NCBI GenBank assembly: GCA_963716735.1
Contig: OY970321.1
Coordinates: 62,001-126,000 of the forward strand
Direction: 5' to 3'
Length of the DNA: 64,000 nucleotides
Origin: VRUE01 sp963716735
GTDB lineage: Bacteria > Actinomycetota > Thermoleophilia > Solirubrobacterales > 70-9
Part shown: positions 17,830 to 26,014 of the stretch, piece by piece
How the letters are laid out: each line of letters starts with the position of its first letter
Numbering within the stretch: the first letter of the stretch is position 1
Notes under the pieces: model-generated
Told to the model about the DNA's origin: nothing
What the model saw: the letters and a program-made list of their open reading frames with translations, nothing else
Databases searched by the model: none
Program-made: the position numbers and the translations under genes

Positions 17830-17973
17830 CGGGATGGCGGGTGCGCCTCTGCGGGAATGTCGCGAAGCGGCGGAAATGCAATCCGGCTCCTGCGCGGCGA
17901 AGCCGCGCACCAGATTCACCCCAGCGCGCAGCGCTGGGGTATCAATTCACGCAGAGGCGCACCCGCCATCCCG
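17830..17973 (+). repeat. Structured repeat, copy 1 (24-bp inverted arms, identical core)
   Basis: This 144-bp element is closed by perfect 24-bp inverted arms (17830-17853 and 17950-17973). Inside are a 28-nt core (17855-17882, beginning GAATGTCGCGAAG), a hairpin with GAA loop (GCGCGGC/GCCGCGC, 17892-17908), a second hairpin of 10 bp with GCA loop (17918-17940), and then ATCAATT. The core itself can fold as GTCGC-GAA-GCGGC, so the whole can be drawn as a four-way junction. Copy 2 at 21352 is almost identical; copy 3 at 21093 has the same core but other arms. GTGACTTGAC precedes copies 1 and 2. No coding content was found. Confidence 0.85.
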
Positions 17974-17993
17974 CCGGGCGTGGAATCGACTAT

Positions 17994-18983
17994 CTAAGGC
18001 GTGTTGCGGTGCTTCGCGGCGAAGGGATCGCCGAAATCGCCGTCATCGAGCCCCTTGGCGACCTCGCCGACGCCGTCGGGCACCTTCATCGTCAGCTCGA
18101 AGCCGAGCCGCTCGCGGATCTTCTCGAAGGCGACCTTGTAGTCGCGGGGGTCCTCGTCCTTGTGGACGTAGCTGACGTTCCCCCGCGGGACGATGCCGGT
18201 GATGATCTCGACCAGGTCGAGCTTGCGGTAGTTCTCGCCGCTGTCGCCGACGTTGAAGACGTCGCGGCCGACCTCCTCGGGCCCTGCGTCGAGAACGCGG
18301 ACGATTGCCCGGGCCGCGTCGCGCACGTGCACGTAGGGCCGCCAGAACTGCTCGCCGAAGACTTCCAGGTCGCGGTCGTCCCAGAGTTCGCGCGTGAACT
18401 CGTTGACGGTCAGGTCGAAGCGCATCCGCGGCGCCGCGCCATACACGGTGGCGAAGCGCAGGCAGGTCGGCACCACCGAGCCGTTGCTGCCTTCGAGCAG
18501 CATCTTCTCGATCTCGACCTTCTGCTCGGCGTAAAGCGAGACCGGCGCGAGCGGGGCCTCCTCGTCGACCGGCGTCTCGGGGTCGGCCATGCGCCCGTAG
18601 TTAGAGCAGGTCGAAGCGAAGATCAGGTGGGACAGGCCCGCGGCGCCGGCGTCCTCGACCAGCGAGCGAGTCGCCTCGATGTTGGTCTCGCGGGCCAGCT
18701 CGGGATCGCGGGCGCAGGCGGGGTCGCCGACGATCGCGGCCAGGTGAACGACGGACTCGGCTCCCTCGAGCGCCGCGCGCCGCGCCTCGGGATCGCGGAT
18801 GTCGCCGACGGTCAGCTTGGCGCCCCGCTCCTCGAGGCCCCTGGCGACGTCCTCCTGTCCGTGCAGGAGGCTGTCGAGAATCCGCGCCTCGCGGCCGGCG
18901 TCGAGCAGCGCGCCTACAACCTCTGCGCCGACATAGCCGGCGCCGCCAGTGACGAGAGTGGGGCCGTTCACGGCGGGGAGCAT
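17994..18983 (-). CDS. NAD-dependent epimerase/dehydratase (extended SDR)
   Basis: This 329-aa enzyme has an N-terminal Rossmann motif TLVTGGAGYVGAEVV (GxxGxxG at residues about 13-19), HLAAIVGDP, the catalytic FASTCSNYG Ser/Thr region and the Y-x3-K pair in SLYAEQKVE. Such extended SDRs epimerise or dehydrate nucleotide-sugars. The ATG at 18983 was chosen because it starts directly before the first beta strand. It is divergent from the SDR at 19006 with only 22 bp between, so promoters must overlap the coding ends. It supplies a sugar donor for the surrounding glycosyltransferases; the exact sugar is not evident. Confidence 0.88.
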   Translation of the reverse strand: MLPAVNGPTLVTGGAGYVGAEVVGALLDAGREARILDSLLHGQEDVARGLEERGAKLTVGDIRDPEARRAALEGAESVVHLAAIVGDPACARDPELARETNIEATRSLVEDAGAAGLSHLIFASTCSNYGRMADPETPVDEEAPLAPVSLYAEQKVEIEKMLLEGSNGSVVPTCLRFATVYGAAPRMRFDLTVNEFTRELWDDRDLEVFGEQFWRPYVHVRDAARAIVRVLDAGPEEVGRDVFNVGDSGENYRKLDLVEIITGIVPRGNVSYVHKDEDPRDYKVAFEKIRERLGFELTMKVPDGVGEVAKGLDDGDFGDPFAAKHRNTP

Positions 18984-19005
18984 AGCTTTGGTTAGGGTTG
19001 CGTGC

Positions 19006-19986
19006 TTGAACGCCGCCAGTCTCGACCTGCGCAACAGACACGCCGTCGTTTTCGGCGGCTCCGGCTTCATCGGCAGCCATCTCGTCGCCAGCCTGACGAG
19101 CGCCGGTGCGTCGGTCCTGGTCGTCGATCTGCACGAGCCGGCCAGGCTGCCGACGGCGGCGAGGTTCTCGACCGCGGACGTGCGCCGGCCGATCGAGCTC
19201 GAACCGGATGGGGACGACCCGCTGGTCTTCAACCTGGCGGCGGTCCACCGCACGCCCGGACATCCGGACCATGAGTACTTCGAGACCAACGTCGCCGGCG
19301 CGCGCAACGTCACCGAGTTCTGCACTCGCCACGGCGTCTCCTCCCTCTTTTTCACCAGCTCGATCTCCGTCTACGGGCCGACCGAGGAGCCCCGTATCGA
19401 GACCTCTCCGCTGACGCCGACCAGCGCCTACGGCAAATCGAAGCTCGAGGCGGAGGGCATCCACCGCCGCTGGGTGGAGGAAGCCGGCGACCGGCGGCTG
19501 GTCGTCGTTCGTCCCGCGGCCGTGTTCGGCCCGGGCGAAAACGGCAACTTCACCCGTCTTGCCCGCGGGCTGCGCAAAGGCTTCTTCCTCTACCCGGGCC
19601 GCAAGGACACGCTGAAGGCATGCGGCTACGTCGACGACCTGATCGGGTCGCTGTACTTCATGTGGGCCGCCGCCGACCCGGCGGTCACCTACAACTACGC
19701 CTATCCCGAGCCGCCGACCCTCGAGGCGATTTGCAAGGCCTTCCACGACGTCGGCGAGCTGCCGTCTCCCCGGGGTGTCATCCCGACCGCGCCGATGCTG
19801 GCCGCCGCCCGCCTGCTCAGCGCCGTCGGCCTGAAGACGTTCGATCCCGACCGGGTGAGGAAGCTCGTCGCCTCGACCAACATCCAGGCGCACGAGCTGA
19901 GCGAGCGGGGCTTCGACTACGAAACCGACCTGCGCAGCGCGATCGCCCGCTGGCGCGCCGCCGACCCCCCGGGACAGTTCGTCTAG
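19006..19986 (+). CDS. NAD(P)-dependent extended SDR (epimerase / 3-beta-HSD-like)
   Basis: This 326-aa protein has AVVFGGSGFIGSHLV (GxxGxxG), NLAAVHRTP, the FFTSSISVYGPTEEP region and catalytic Y-x3-K in SAYGKSKLEAE, followed by VVVRPAAVFGPGENGNFTRL. A TTG start at 19006 is favoured because the next upstream start lies inside the divergent gene; no strong ribosome site is visible, so the start is uncertain. A 4-bp gap separates it from the GT4 gene downstream, so it probably feeds that enzyme. Substrate is a nucleotide- or lipid-linked sugar by family. Confidence 0.85.
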   Translation: MNAASLDLRNRHAVVFGGSGFIGSHLVASLTSAGASVLVVDLHEPARLPTAARFSTADVRRPIELEPDGDDPLVFNLAAVHRTPGHPDHEYFETNVAGARNVTEFCTRHGVSSLFFTSSISVYGPTEEPRIETSPLTPTSAYGKSKLEAEGIHRRWVEEAGDRRLVVVRPAAVFGPGENGNFTRLARGLRKGFFLYPGRKDTLKACGYVDDLIGSLYFMWAAADPAVTYNYAYPEPPTLEAICKAFHDVGELPSPRGVIPTAPMLAAARLLSAVGLKTFDPDRVRKLVASTNIQAHELSERGFDYETDLRSAIARWRAADPPGQFV

Positions 19987-19990
19987 CCCG

Positions 19991-21076
19991 ATGTCGAAGC
20001 TGGCGATAGCGCACGAGTGGCTCGCGGTGCGGGCGGGCAGCGAGAAGACCTTCGAGGCGATGGCCCAGGCCTATCCGGAGGCGGACCTCTACGCGCTGAC
20101 CTGGGACCGCGACGCGCAGTTCGACTTCTCCGGCCGGGAGGTGACCACGACCCTGCTGGATCGCTGGCCGGCGCTGCGCGACCGGCGCGAGCTGGCGCTG
20201 CCGCTGATGTCGCTCGCCTGGAAGGCGATCGACGTTCACGACACCTACGACGTGGTGCTCACCTCCAGCCACGCCTTCGTCCGCAGCTTTCCGCCGGCCA
20301 AGCGAGCGACCCACTTCTGTTACTGCCACACGCCGCTGCGCTACGCCTGGGTGCCCGACATCGACGCGCGCACCCAGCGCCGCATCCCCGGCAAGTCGGC
20401 CGCTTTCGCCGCGCTGCGCGAGTGGGACCGGCGCACCGCGAAGAACGTCGACTTCTTCGCCGCCAACTCGACCGCCGTGCGCGATCGGATCCACGAGTGC
20501 TACGGCCGTGAGTCGGAGGTCATCCACCCACCCGTCGACACGGTCTACTACGACTTGCCGGAGCGTCCCGTGGAGAGGACGCGGGCGCTGGCGGTGTCCC
20601 GCTTCGTCCCCTATAAGAGCGTGGCGTTGGCGATCGAAGCATGCGCCGCGGCGGAAGTGCCGCTCACCGTCGCCGGCAAAGGCCCTCAGGAGCAGGAGCT
20701 GCGCGCCCTCGCCGCCGGCTTGGGCGCCGACGTCGAGTTTGAGATCTCACCCTCCGACGAGCGCCTGCGCGAGCTCTACCACGCCTGTTCGGCCCTCGTC
20801 TTCCCCGCCAACGAGGACTTCGGGATCATCCCGGTCGAGGCCCAGGCCTGCGGCGCCCCCGTCGTCGCACTCGACGTCGGCGGCGCCAGGGACACCGTGG
20901 TGCAGGGAGAGACCGGCCTGCGGGTGCAGCGCCAGGAGGCCGGGCTCTTCGCCGAGGCGATTCGCGACCTGGTTGCCTCGCCGCCGCAGGCGGCGGTATG
21001 CCGAAGCAACGCCGAGGGCTTCTCGGTGCAGCGCTTCATGCGCGAGCTGCAGGACTGGGTCGCCCAGAACTCCTGA
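19991..21076 (+). CDS. Glycosyltransferase family 4 (WbaZ/mannosyltransferase-like)
   Basis: This 361-aa GT-B enzyme starts MSKLAIAHEWLAVRAGSEKTFE. It has THFCYCHTPLRYAWVPD, typical of the mannosyltransferase-like GT4 group, then ANSTAVRDRIHECYGRESEVIHPPVD, the donor half ALAVSRFVPYKSVALAIEA, and an E-x7-E motif in FPANEDFGIIPVEAQACGAPVVAL. It lies 4 bp after the SDR gene. Mannosyl specificity is a family tendency and not shown here. Confidence 0.9.
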   Translation: MSKLAIAHEWLAVRAGSEKTFEAMAQAYPEADLYALTWDRDAQFDFSGREVTTTLLDRWPALRDRRELALPLMSLAWKAIDVHDTYDVVLTSSHAFVRSFPPAKRATHFCYCHTPLRYAWVPDIDARTQRRIPGKSAAFAALREWDRRTAKNVDFFAANSTAVRDRIHECYGRESEVIHPPVDTVYYDLPERPVERTRALAVSRFVPYKSVALAIEACAAAEVPLTVAGKGPQEQELRALAAGLGADVEFEISPSDERLRELYHACSALVFPANEDFGIIPVEAQACGAPVVALDVGGARDTVVQGETGLRVQRQEAGLFAEAIRDLVASPPQAAVCRSNAEGFSVQRFMRELQDWVAQNS

Positions 21077-21092
21077 CTCCACGATCCCTCCG

Positions 21093-21243
21093 GCGAGGAA
21101 GGCCGGTCGTCCTGCAGTCGAATTGAACCCCACGCGCTCTGCGCGTGGGGTGGATGAGGAGCGCGGCCTATGGCCGCGCGAAAATCGAATTGCATTTCCG
21201 CCGCTTCGCGACATTCGCCTGCTGGACGACCGGCCTTCCTCGC
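21093..21243 (-). repeat. Structured repeat, copy 3 (same core, different arms, inverted)
   Basis: This copy reads on the minus strand. Its outer arms (21093-21112 and 21224-21243, 20 bp perfect, then one mismatch and 4 more pairs) are unrelated in sequence to the arms of copies 1 and 2, yet fully complementary. The 28-nt core (21189-21216) is identical to the other copies. Hairpin 1 (21161-21179, GCGCGGCC/GGCCGCGC) and hairpin 2 (21127-21151, 11 bp) occupy the same places with changed but compensated pairs, followed by the same CAATT. This argues for selection on structure, or for a mechanism that captures new inverted arms around a fixed core. Confidence 0.85.
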
Positions 21244-21351
21244 TACGCGGTCGACGGCACGGCTCAGGCTCAGCAGGCGATCCGCGCCGCCTCAAGCTGA
21301 TGAGACCTGAAGCCCGCAAAGCTTCAGGAGAAATCGAGGCTTGGGTGACTT

Positions 21352-21499
21352 GACAGGATGGCGGGTGCGCCTCTGCGGGAATGTCGCGAAGCGGCGGAAA
21401 TGCAATCCGGCTTCTGCGCGGCGAAGCCGCGCACCAGATTCACCCCAGCGCGCAGCGCTGGGGTATCAATTCGCGCAGAGGCGCACCCGCCATCCTGTC
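21352..21499 (+). repeat. Structured repeat, copy 2 (26-bp inverted arms)
   Basis: This 148-bp element has perfect 26-bp arms (21352-21377 and 21474-21499) and is nearly identical to copy 1. The core is at 21379-21406 and both hairpins are identical to copy 1. One arm position differs from copy 1 (A-T here, G-C there) with both sides changed, so pairing is kept. It is head-to-head with copy 3, 108 bp away. Confidence 0.85.
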
Positions 21500-21537
21500 T
21501 ACCCCGTCCGGGGGGGATCGGGCGCGGAACCGGTTGG

Positions 21538-23019
21538 CTAGTAGGCGCCCCGTCCCGACAGCACGGCCGGGATGGTGGCGAGCAGGATCTCGACGTCGCG
21601 GGCGAGCGACCAGCCGGCGACGTACTGGTAGTCGAAGCGGACCATCTCCTGAAAGGGGCTCTGTGAGCGTCCGTAGACCTGCCACGGCCCGGTCAGGCCG
21701 GGGCGCAGCTCGAGGCGGCGCAGATGCCAGTCTTCTTCGAGTGCGGCGGTCTCAGGGAAGATCAGCGGGCGCGGGCCGACCAGGCTCATCTGGCCCATCA
21801 GCACGTTGAAGAGCTGCGGCAGCTCGTCGAGTGAGAAGCGGCGGATGAAACGGCCGACGCGCGTGACGCGAGGATCCTCGCGGATCTTGAACATGACGCC
21901 GTCAGAGGCCTCGTTGAGTTCCTCCATCTCCGCCTTGCGCTTCTCGGCGTCGACGTACATCGAGCGGAACTTGATCAGCTGGAAGCTGGAGTTGCCCCGG
22001 CCGGCTCGCGGCTGGCGGAAGAAGATCGGTCCGCGCGACTCGAGTTTCACCGCGATCGCTATCGCGATCATCAGCGGCGAGAAGGCGACGATCAGGGCGA
22101 ACGAGCCCACGGCGTCGAGGACGCGCTTTGCCGCGATCGAGGCCGAGGTCAGCATCGGCGTCCCGATCGAGAGCAGCGGCAGTCCGCCGACCTGATCCAG
22201 TGCCCGCACGCCGTCGAGGAACTCGAAGAGACGAGGGACGACGTCCACGGTCACGCCGGCGTCGCGGCAGGCTCGGATCGACTCCAGCAGCTGCTCATGG
22301 CTGGCCTTCGAGAAGGCGATGATCACCCGGTCGATCCCCTGCGCCGCGATGATCGCGTCGAGATCGGCGAAGCGCCCCAGCCAGGGCAGGTCCGGACTGC
22401 CGATGTCGTGCACCTCGTCGTCAACGATGCCGACCGGGACGAGGCCGAACTGGACGTTGTTGCGGAGCTTCTTGACGACGTGACCGGCGACGAAGCCCGA
22501 GCCGAGGATCAGAGTGCGCTGGCGCAGGTCCGGGGCGCGATGCAGCCCCGCCCGCACGATCGTGCGGGCGATGCCGGTCAGGACGGCGATTCCGGCGACG
22601 GTCAGGAAGGTTACGGCGACGACCCTGTCGAGCCCCAGGATCGAGGCGAGCCCGAACAGGGGCCAGGTGATCAGCATCAGGGTGACGAAGGCGCGCGGGA
22701 GCTCGGAGACCGCCGACGCCCAGCTGGCCAGCTGGTCGCTGCGGTAGAGACCGATGCTGAAGGCGGAGAGCGGCCAGAGGATGGTTGCACCCGCCACGTA
22801 TGCCGCTCCGTTCGGCTCGGCCGAGGTCAGGCCGAGGGTCAGCACCGCGATCGCCCCAGCGAGACACGCCGCCACGGAGTCGGCGGTGAAGAGCATCCTG
22901 GCCAGCACCGCCCCCCGTCGTCGCGCCCGGCTTGCGTTACCGCGGAGAGAAGCTGCGTCGTCCTCGCCTGCCTCGACAGCGGACGCCCCGTGCGCGTGGG
23001 TGGCGGTTGAGCTCTCCAT
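21538..23019 (-). CDS. Polyprenyl glycosylphosphotransferase (priming sugar transferase)
   Basis: This 493-aa membrane enzyme transfers a sugar-1-phosphate from UDP-sugar to undecaprenyl phosphate, the first step of repeat-unit synthesis. The N-terminal half has four or five transmembrane helices and a CoA-binding-like segment (TLILGSGFVAGHVVKKL). The C-terminal bacterial sugar transferase domain has KRVLDAVGSFALIVAFSPLM, KLESRGPIFFRQPRAGRGNSSF, IKFRSMYVDAE, and SLDELPQLFNVLMGQMSLVGPRP, followed by PGLTGPWQVYGRS and RFDYQYVAGWS. ATG 23019 was taken over a TTG at 23067; neither has a strong ribosome site. A second such gene lies at 58139-59653. Confidence 0.9.
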   Translation of the reverse strand: MESSTATHAHGASAVEAGEDDAASLRGNASRARRRGAVLARMLFTADSVAACLAGAIAVLTLGLTSAEPNGAAYVAGATILWPLSAFSIGLYRSDQLASWASAVSELPRAFVTLMLITWPLFGLASILGLDRVVAVTFLTVAGIAVLTGIARTIVRAGLHRAPDLRQRTLILGSGFVAGHVVKKLRNNVQFGLVPVGIVDDEVHDIGSPDLPWLGRFADLDAIIAAQGIDRVIIAFSKASHEQLLESIRACRDAGVTVDVVPRLFEFLDGVRALDQVGGLPLLSIGTPMLTSASIAAKRVLDAVGSFALIVAFSPLMIAIAIAVKLESRGPIFFRQPRAGRGNSSFQLIKFRSMYVDAEKRKAEMEELNEASDGVMFKIREDPRVTRVGRFIRRFSLDELPQLFNVLMGQMSLVGPRPLIFPETAALEEDWHLRRLELRPGLTGPWQVYGRSQSPFQEMVRFDYQYVAGWSLARDVEILLATIPAVLSGRGAY

Positions 23020-23271
23020 ATTGGTTAGGTCAGTGAGGGGTGGAACGTGGGGCAGGGGTGAATTCAAAATAGAGATGATGCGGGCAAAACTCCATTAGGA
23101 ACAACAGATCGGCAACAAGTGTGCCGCGCTGAAGCCCGCAATCAAGCCTGCAACGCGAACTTCGTTGACCCCGTCGGACGAATATTCGAAGTATTTTCGG
23201 AGTAGCCGCGGGAGTACTCAATGCGCCTCGCCGGATCCTCCTGACAGCCCCGGACGATACTGCCTGGGAAA

Positions 23272-24780
23272 TTGGCGCGCCCCGCCAGGCGTCATGGCGT
23301 CTGTCCGATCGGTTTGACTGGGCCCATAGATCGAGCTCCCCACACCGCGCGTCGCCATCACGCCGGTCGCGACGTCGCGGTCCAGATCGTCGTCCGCGTG
23401 CTCAACCTCGCCCTTGGCGTCGTCGTCACGGCGCTGGTCGCGCGGGCGCTCGGCGACGCCGGATTCGGTGAATGGTCGACGATCCTCGTCGTCGTTCAGC
23501 TGATCGGCTACTTCACCAGCTTTGGCGTCGAGAGCGTCGTCATCCGCGAAGCGACCGCCGATCCGGACAACGAGGGGGAGTGGCTGGGCGCTCTCTTGAT
23601 CCTGCGGTCGCTGCTCTCGATCCCGGCGATCGTGGTCGGCCTGGTCGTCCTGCTCCTGCTCCAGGAAAACACGGCGATGCTCGTCGCCGGCCTCGTGCTC
23701 CTCGCCCAGACCCCGTTCAACGTCGGTGCCTCGCTGCGCGTCACCCACCAGCTCAGGGTCAGCAACTGGGTGCCGATGGCGATCCTGACCCTGAACAGCG
23801 TTCTCTGGGGCGCCGCGGTCATCGTCATCTTCGTCGCCGGTGGGGGCCTGGTGCCGCTGGCGATCTCGATGACCGCCACGAGCGTCCTGACCGCGACCCT
23901 GCAGGCGATCGCCGCGGTGAAGATCGCCCGCCCGAGCCTGCGGCCATCCCGTGAGGCGACGATGCGGCTGGCGCGGGTTGGGCTTCCGGTCGGTGTGGCT
24001 GGGCTGCTGGTCCTCGCCTACGCTCGCATCGACCAGCTGCTGGTGTTCTCGATCGCGGGTAGTACCGCCGCCGGCCTCTACGGCGCGGAGTACCGCATCG
24101 TCGAGCAGGCCCACCTGGTTCCGGTCTCATTGATGACCACCCTGATGCCGATCCTCGCAGCGGCCTGGACGACCAATCGCGAGCGCGCACTCCGCATCAC
24201 CTGGCTCGCGGCCGAGTACCTGACGATCGCTTCATTGGGTGGCCTTGCCGTCTCTCTCGTCGTCGCCAGGCCGGTCACGGTCCTGCTCTACGGCGAGGAC
24301 TTCGCCTCGGCGGCACCGGCGCTGCCGGTGCTCGCCGGCGCCTTCGTCTTCATCTGCTTCGGCTACCTCACCGGCAATCTCGTTTTGATCGCGGGCCTGC
24401 AGCGGCGGTTGGTCGTGATCGGGTTGATCGGGCTCGTCGTCAACGTCGCCGGCAACCTGCTGTTGATTCCGGCGTGGGGCTTCATGGGCGCCGCCTGGAT
24501 GACCCTGGCGACCGAGGCGGCCGTCGTGATCGTGACCGCGGCGATGCTGCACAGGCAACTGCGACTCACGCTACCCCCGCTGGGCCGGATGGCCCGTGTC
24601 CTGCTCGCCGCGGTGGTCCTGGCGGGTTTGCTGGAGTTGGTGGCTGAGCTCCTCGGCGGCTCGCTGGCGGTCCTACTCGTCCTCTCCGCGCTCGCCTATC
24701 CGGCCCTGTTGCTCAGCCTGCGTGCTGTCGACCTCGGGGAGATTAAAACGCTACTGCGCGAGCGCGCGGCTGCCGCTTGA
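23272..24780 (+). CDS. Polysaccharide flippase (Wzx-like), paralogue of 6161-7600
   Basis: This protein of up to 502 aa has 12-14 membrane helices. It carries VLNLALGVVVTALVARALGDAGFGEWSTILVVVQLIGYFTSFG at its start, a central YARIDQLLVFSIAGSTAAGLYGAEYRI, and LQRRLVVIGLIGLVVNVAGNLLLIPAWG near its end. These match the flippase at 6161 segment by segment. The start is uncertain: TTG 23272 is the longest frame, TTG 23314 is an alternative, and neither has a good ribosome site. It is divergent from the priming transferase gene and probably acts with it. The 3' end overlaps the convergent nucleotidyltransferase gene by 30 bp. Confidence 0.88.
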   Translation: MARPARRHGVCPIGLTGPIDRAPHTARRHHAGRDVAVQIVVRVLNLALGVVVTALVARALGDAGFGEWSTILVVVQLIGYFTSFGVESVVIREATADPDNEGEWLGALLILRSLLSIPAIVVGLVVLLLLQENTAMLVAGLVLLAQTPFNVGASLRVTHQLRVSNWVPMAILTLNSVLWGAAVIVIFVAGGGLVPLAISMTATSVLTATLQAIAAVKIARPSLRPSREATMRLARVGLPVGVAGLLVLAYARIDQLLVFSIAGSTAAGLYGAEYRIVEQAHLVPVSLMTTLMPILAAAWTTNRERALRITWLAAEYLTIASLGGLAVSLVVARPVTVLLYGEDFASAAPALPVLAGAFVFICFGYLTGNLVLIAGLQRRLVVIGLIGLVVNVAGNLLLIPAWGFMGAAWMTLATEAAVVIVTAAMLHRQLRLTLPPLGRMARVLLAAVVLAGLLELVAELLGGSLAVLLVLSALAYPALLLSLRAVDLGEIKTLLRERAAAA

Positions 24781-25401
24781 GTTGCGACGGCCCATCCGGT
24801 CGGCTGTCGCGACCGCGCGCCGCGCGGTCTCGAGGTTGGCCTGGTGGCGTCTCTTCACGCGACGGGAGCGAATGCGGTTCCCGGTGTGGGCCTTGACCTG
24901 AAGCTTGGCGGAGACGCAGGCGACCCTCTGGCCGCCGATCGTTCCATCGGTCGGGGTCGGTCCGGAATCGTCGAGGCGCATCGGGTGGAGGTCGACGACG
25001 CGCATCGCCGCGTCGCGCATCACGATCACGTCGCCTTCTATTCCATGCTCCACGAAGGGCACCGGATCGGGGTTACGGAACCACTCCTCGAAGCCGAGCT
25101 CACGCAGTCGCGAAAGCGCCTTATCGAGATCGCCGCAGTCGAGGATCAGATCGAGATCGCGGTGCAGGCGCTGCTCTTCGCCAATCAGCGCGTCGATTCC
25201 CCAGCCGCCCATGACGACCGGTTCGACCCCCGCGGCATCGAGCTCCCGCAGGATCCGAAGAACGTTGGAGCGGGGCATCGGCGGGTTTTGGTAGACGATC
25301 CGACTCAGTGCGGCCCGCACTCGGCGCGGGACCGGCAATGCCCAGACGAGAACGTTGAGCCGGTTGGTGAGCCGGTTCCAAGGGTGCGCCTTCTCCGCCA
25401 C
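24751..25401 (-). CDS. Nucleotidyltransferase-fold protein (aminoglycoside adenylyltransferase-like)
   Basis: This 216-aa protein belongs to the pol-beta nucleotidyltransferase fold by its motif VVMGGWGIDALIGEEQRLHRDLDLILD: GGW, then D-x-D where two aspartates would bind metal. The rest matches AadB/LinB-like adenylyltransferases in order (VPFVEHGIEGDVIVMRDAAMRVVDLHPM). GTG 25401 is taken as start because the helical segment before the motif looks coded; ATG 25278 would give 175 aa. Despite the likeness, an antibiotic-resistance role is not supported by context; tRNA-like or small-molecule modification is as likely. An imperfect GTTAA/TTAAC dyad (25402-25416) lies just upstream. Confidence 0.7.
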   Translation of the reverse strand: MAEKAHPWNRLTNRLNVLVWALPVPRRVRAALSRIVYQNPPMPRSNVLRILRELDAAGVEPVVMGGWGIDALIGEEQRLHRDLDLILDCGDLDKALSRLRELGFEEWFRNPDPVPFVEHGIEGDVIVMRDAAMRVVDLHPMRLDDSGPTPTDGTIGGQRVACVSAKLQVKAHTGNRIRSRRVKRRHQANLETARRAVATADRMGRRNSSGSRALAQ

Positions 25402-25447
25402 GTTAAAAAACTTAACATGACTGCGCGTATTTGGACTAATTTCCGAG

Positions 25448-26014
25448 CTAGTGCGCTTCGCCGGGTGCGTGCGCGGGTGGCCGCGACTCCTCGGCCAGCG
25501 AGGTGATCTCGAGTGGCCCGTGGGCGGCGGCTTCGAGCACCTCGGTCGCCTCCTCGGCGGAGCGGGCGTAGAGCTCGACCAGCATGTGGACGACGATCCG
25601 CTCCTCGTCGTGCTTGTGGAAGCGGACGTGGGCGAAGAACTCGCGCACGCCGGCCTCGCCGAGGGCGCCGTAGGCGAGCAGCTCGGCCGCTTCGGGGCCG
25701 GCGCAGCTCTCGACCCGGTCCTGGTCGACGGTGACCGTGCAGGAGGCGACCCACGGGGTGCCGGCGACCATCCGCTCCCAGCGATCCTCGATCGGCACCA
25801 CCCGGTCGTCCTGGAAGGTGAGGTGGGGCTGGTCGTGCATGCAGTCGAGGCACTGCACGACCGATTCCTGTACTTCGTCGATGCCTTCGGTGGGGACGCC
25901 GGTCTCCGGGTCGACGCGGCGGATCGCGTCGTAGTGGATCTGGATCTCCAGGTTGCTGGACCAGCAGCGGTAGCAGCGCAGCCAGGCGGAGCGATCCCCG
26001 TTGAACTCACTCAT
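25448..26014 (-). CDS. Conserved hypothetical protein with two CxxC pairs
   Basis: This 188-aa soluble protein has CYRCW at residues about 14-18 and CLDCMHD at about 55-61, so it could bind one zinc ion or a redox centre. The rest is acidic and helical with several His (VRFHKHDEERIVVH). I do not recognise the family. It is the last gene of a three-gene operon: its ATG overlaps the stop of the L-2-hydroxyglutarate oxidase gene by 4 bp, so it may assist that enzyme or the mutase. Confidence 0.72.
   Translation of the reverse strand: MSEFNGDRSAWLRCYRCWSSNLEIQIHYDAIRRVDPETGVPTEGIDEVQESVVQCLDCMHDQPHLTFQDDRVVPIEDRWERMVAGTPWVASCTVTVDQDRVESCAGPEAAELLAYGALGEAGVREFFAHVRFHKHDEERIVVHMLVELYARSAEEATEVLEAAAHGPLEITSLAEESRPPAHAPGEAH

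Larger units (their letters stand above)
17661..17993. other. Intergenic region with hairpins and a structured repeat
   Basis: This 333-bp stretch has no gene. It holds the ACATRYGTC-type dyad (17719-17730), an 8-bp hairpin at 17746-17767 (ATCCGCAA/TTGCGGAT), a small GCCAG/CTGGC hairpin near 17769-17784, and the 144-bp repeat at 17830-17973. The repeat ends 20 bp before the stop of the epimerase gene (17994). The stretch would serve as promoter region for the hydrolase gene at 17660 and as 3' flank of the epimerase gene. Confidence 0.6.
21077..21537. other. Intergenic region between convergent genes, filled by two inverted repeat copies
   Basis: This 461-bp gap separates a plus-strand GT4 gene and a minus-strand priming transferase, so it contains two 3' ends and no start. 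It carries repeat copy 3 (21093-21243, minus orientation) and copy 2 (21352-21499, plus orientation). Between them is an 8-bp hairpin, CCTGAAGC/GCTTCAGG (21306-21328), without a U-run. I see no protein-coding gene. The position suits a bidirectional transcription end or a mobile-repeat landing site. Confidence 0.6.

Noticed and set aside
17821..18995. Plus-strand frame running through repeat copy 1 and the epimerase gene
   Set aside because: It begins inside the structured repeat, reads opposite the SDR motifs, and has no domain. A similar short frame starts in repeat copy 2 with the same first residues because the repeats are near identical.
21306..21328. Hairpin CCTGAAGC/GCTTCAGG as an intrinsic terminator
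   Set aside because: It has a plausible stem but no U-run on either strand, and it lies between two larger repeat structures.
23068..23271. Divergent promoter region with an AATATTCG-rich patch and a TTGACC
   Set aside because: The -35/-10 spacing could not be made convincing for either strand, so no promoter is listed.
24751..25401. Antibiotic-resistance gene (aminoglycoside adenylyltransferase)
   Set aside because: The fold matches, but sequence likeness is limited to the general nucleotidyltransferase motif and context is metabolic, so a resistance claim is unsupported.
25402..25416. GTTAA/TTAAC inverted repeat before the nucleotidyltransferase start
   Set aside because: Arms are only 5 bp and AT-rich, and no second copy was seen elsewhere, so an operator cannot be claimed.
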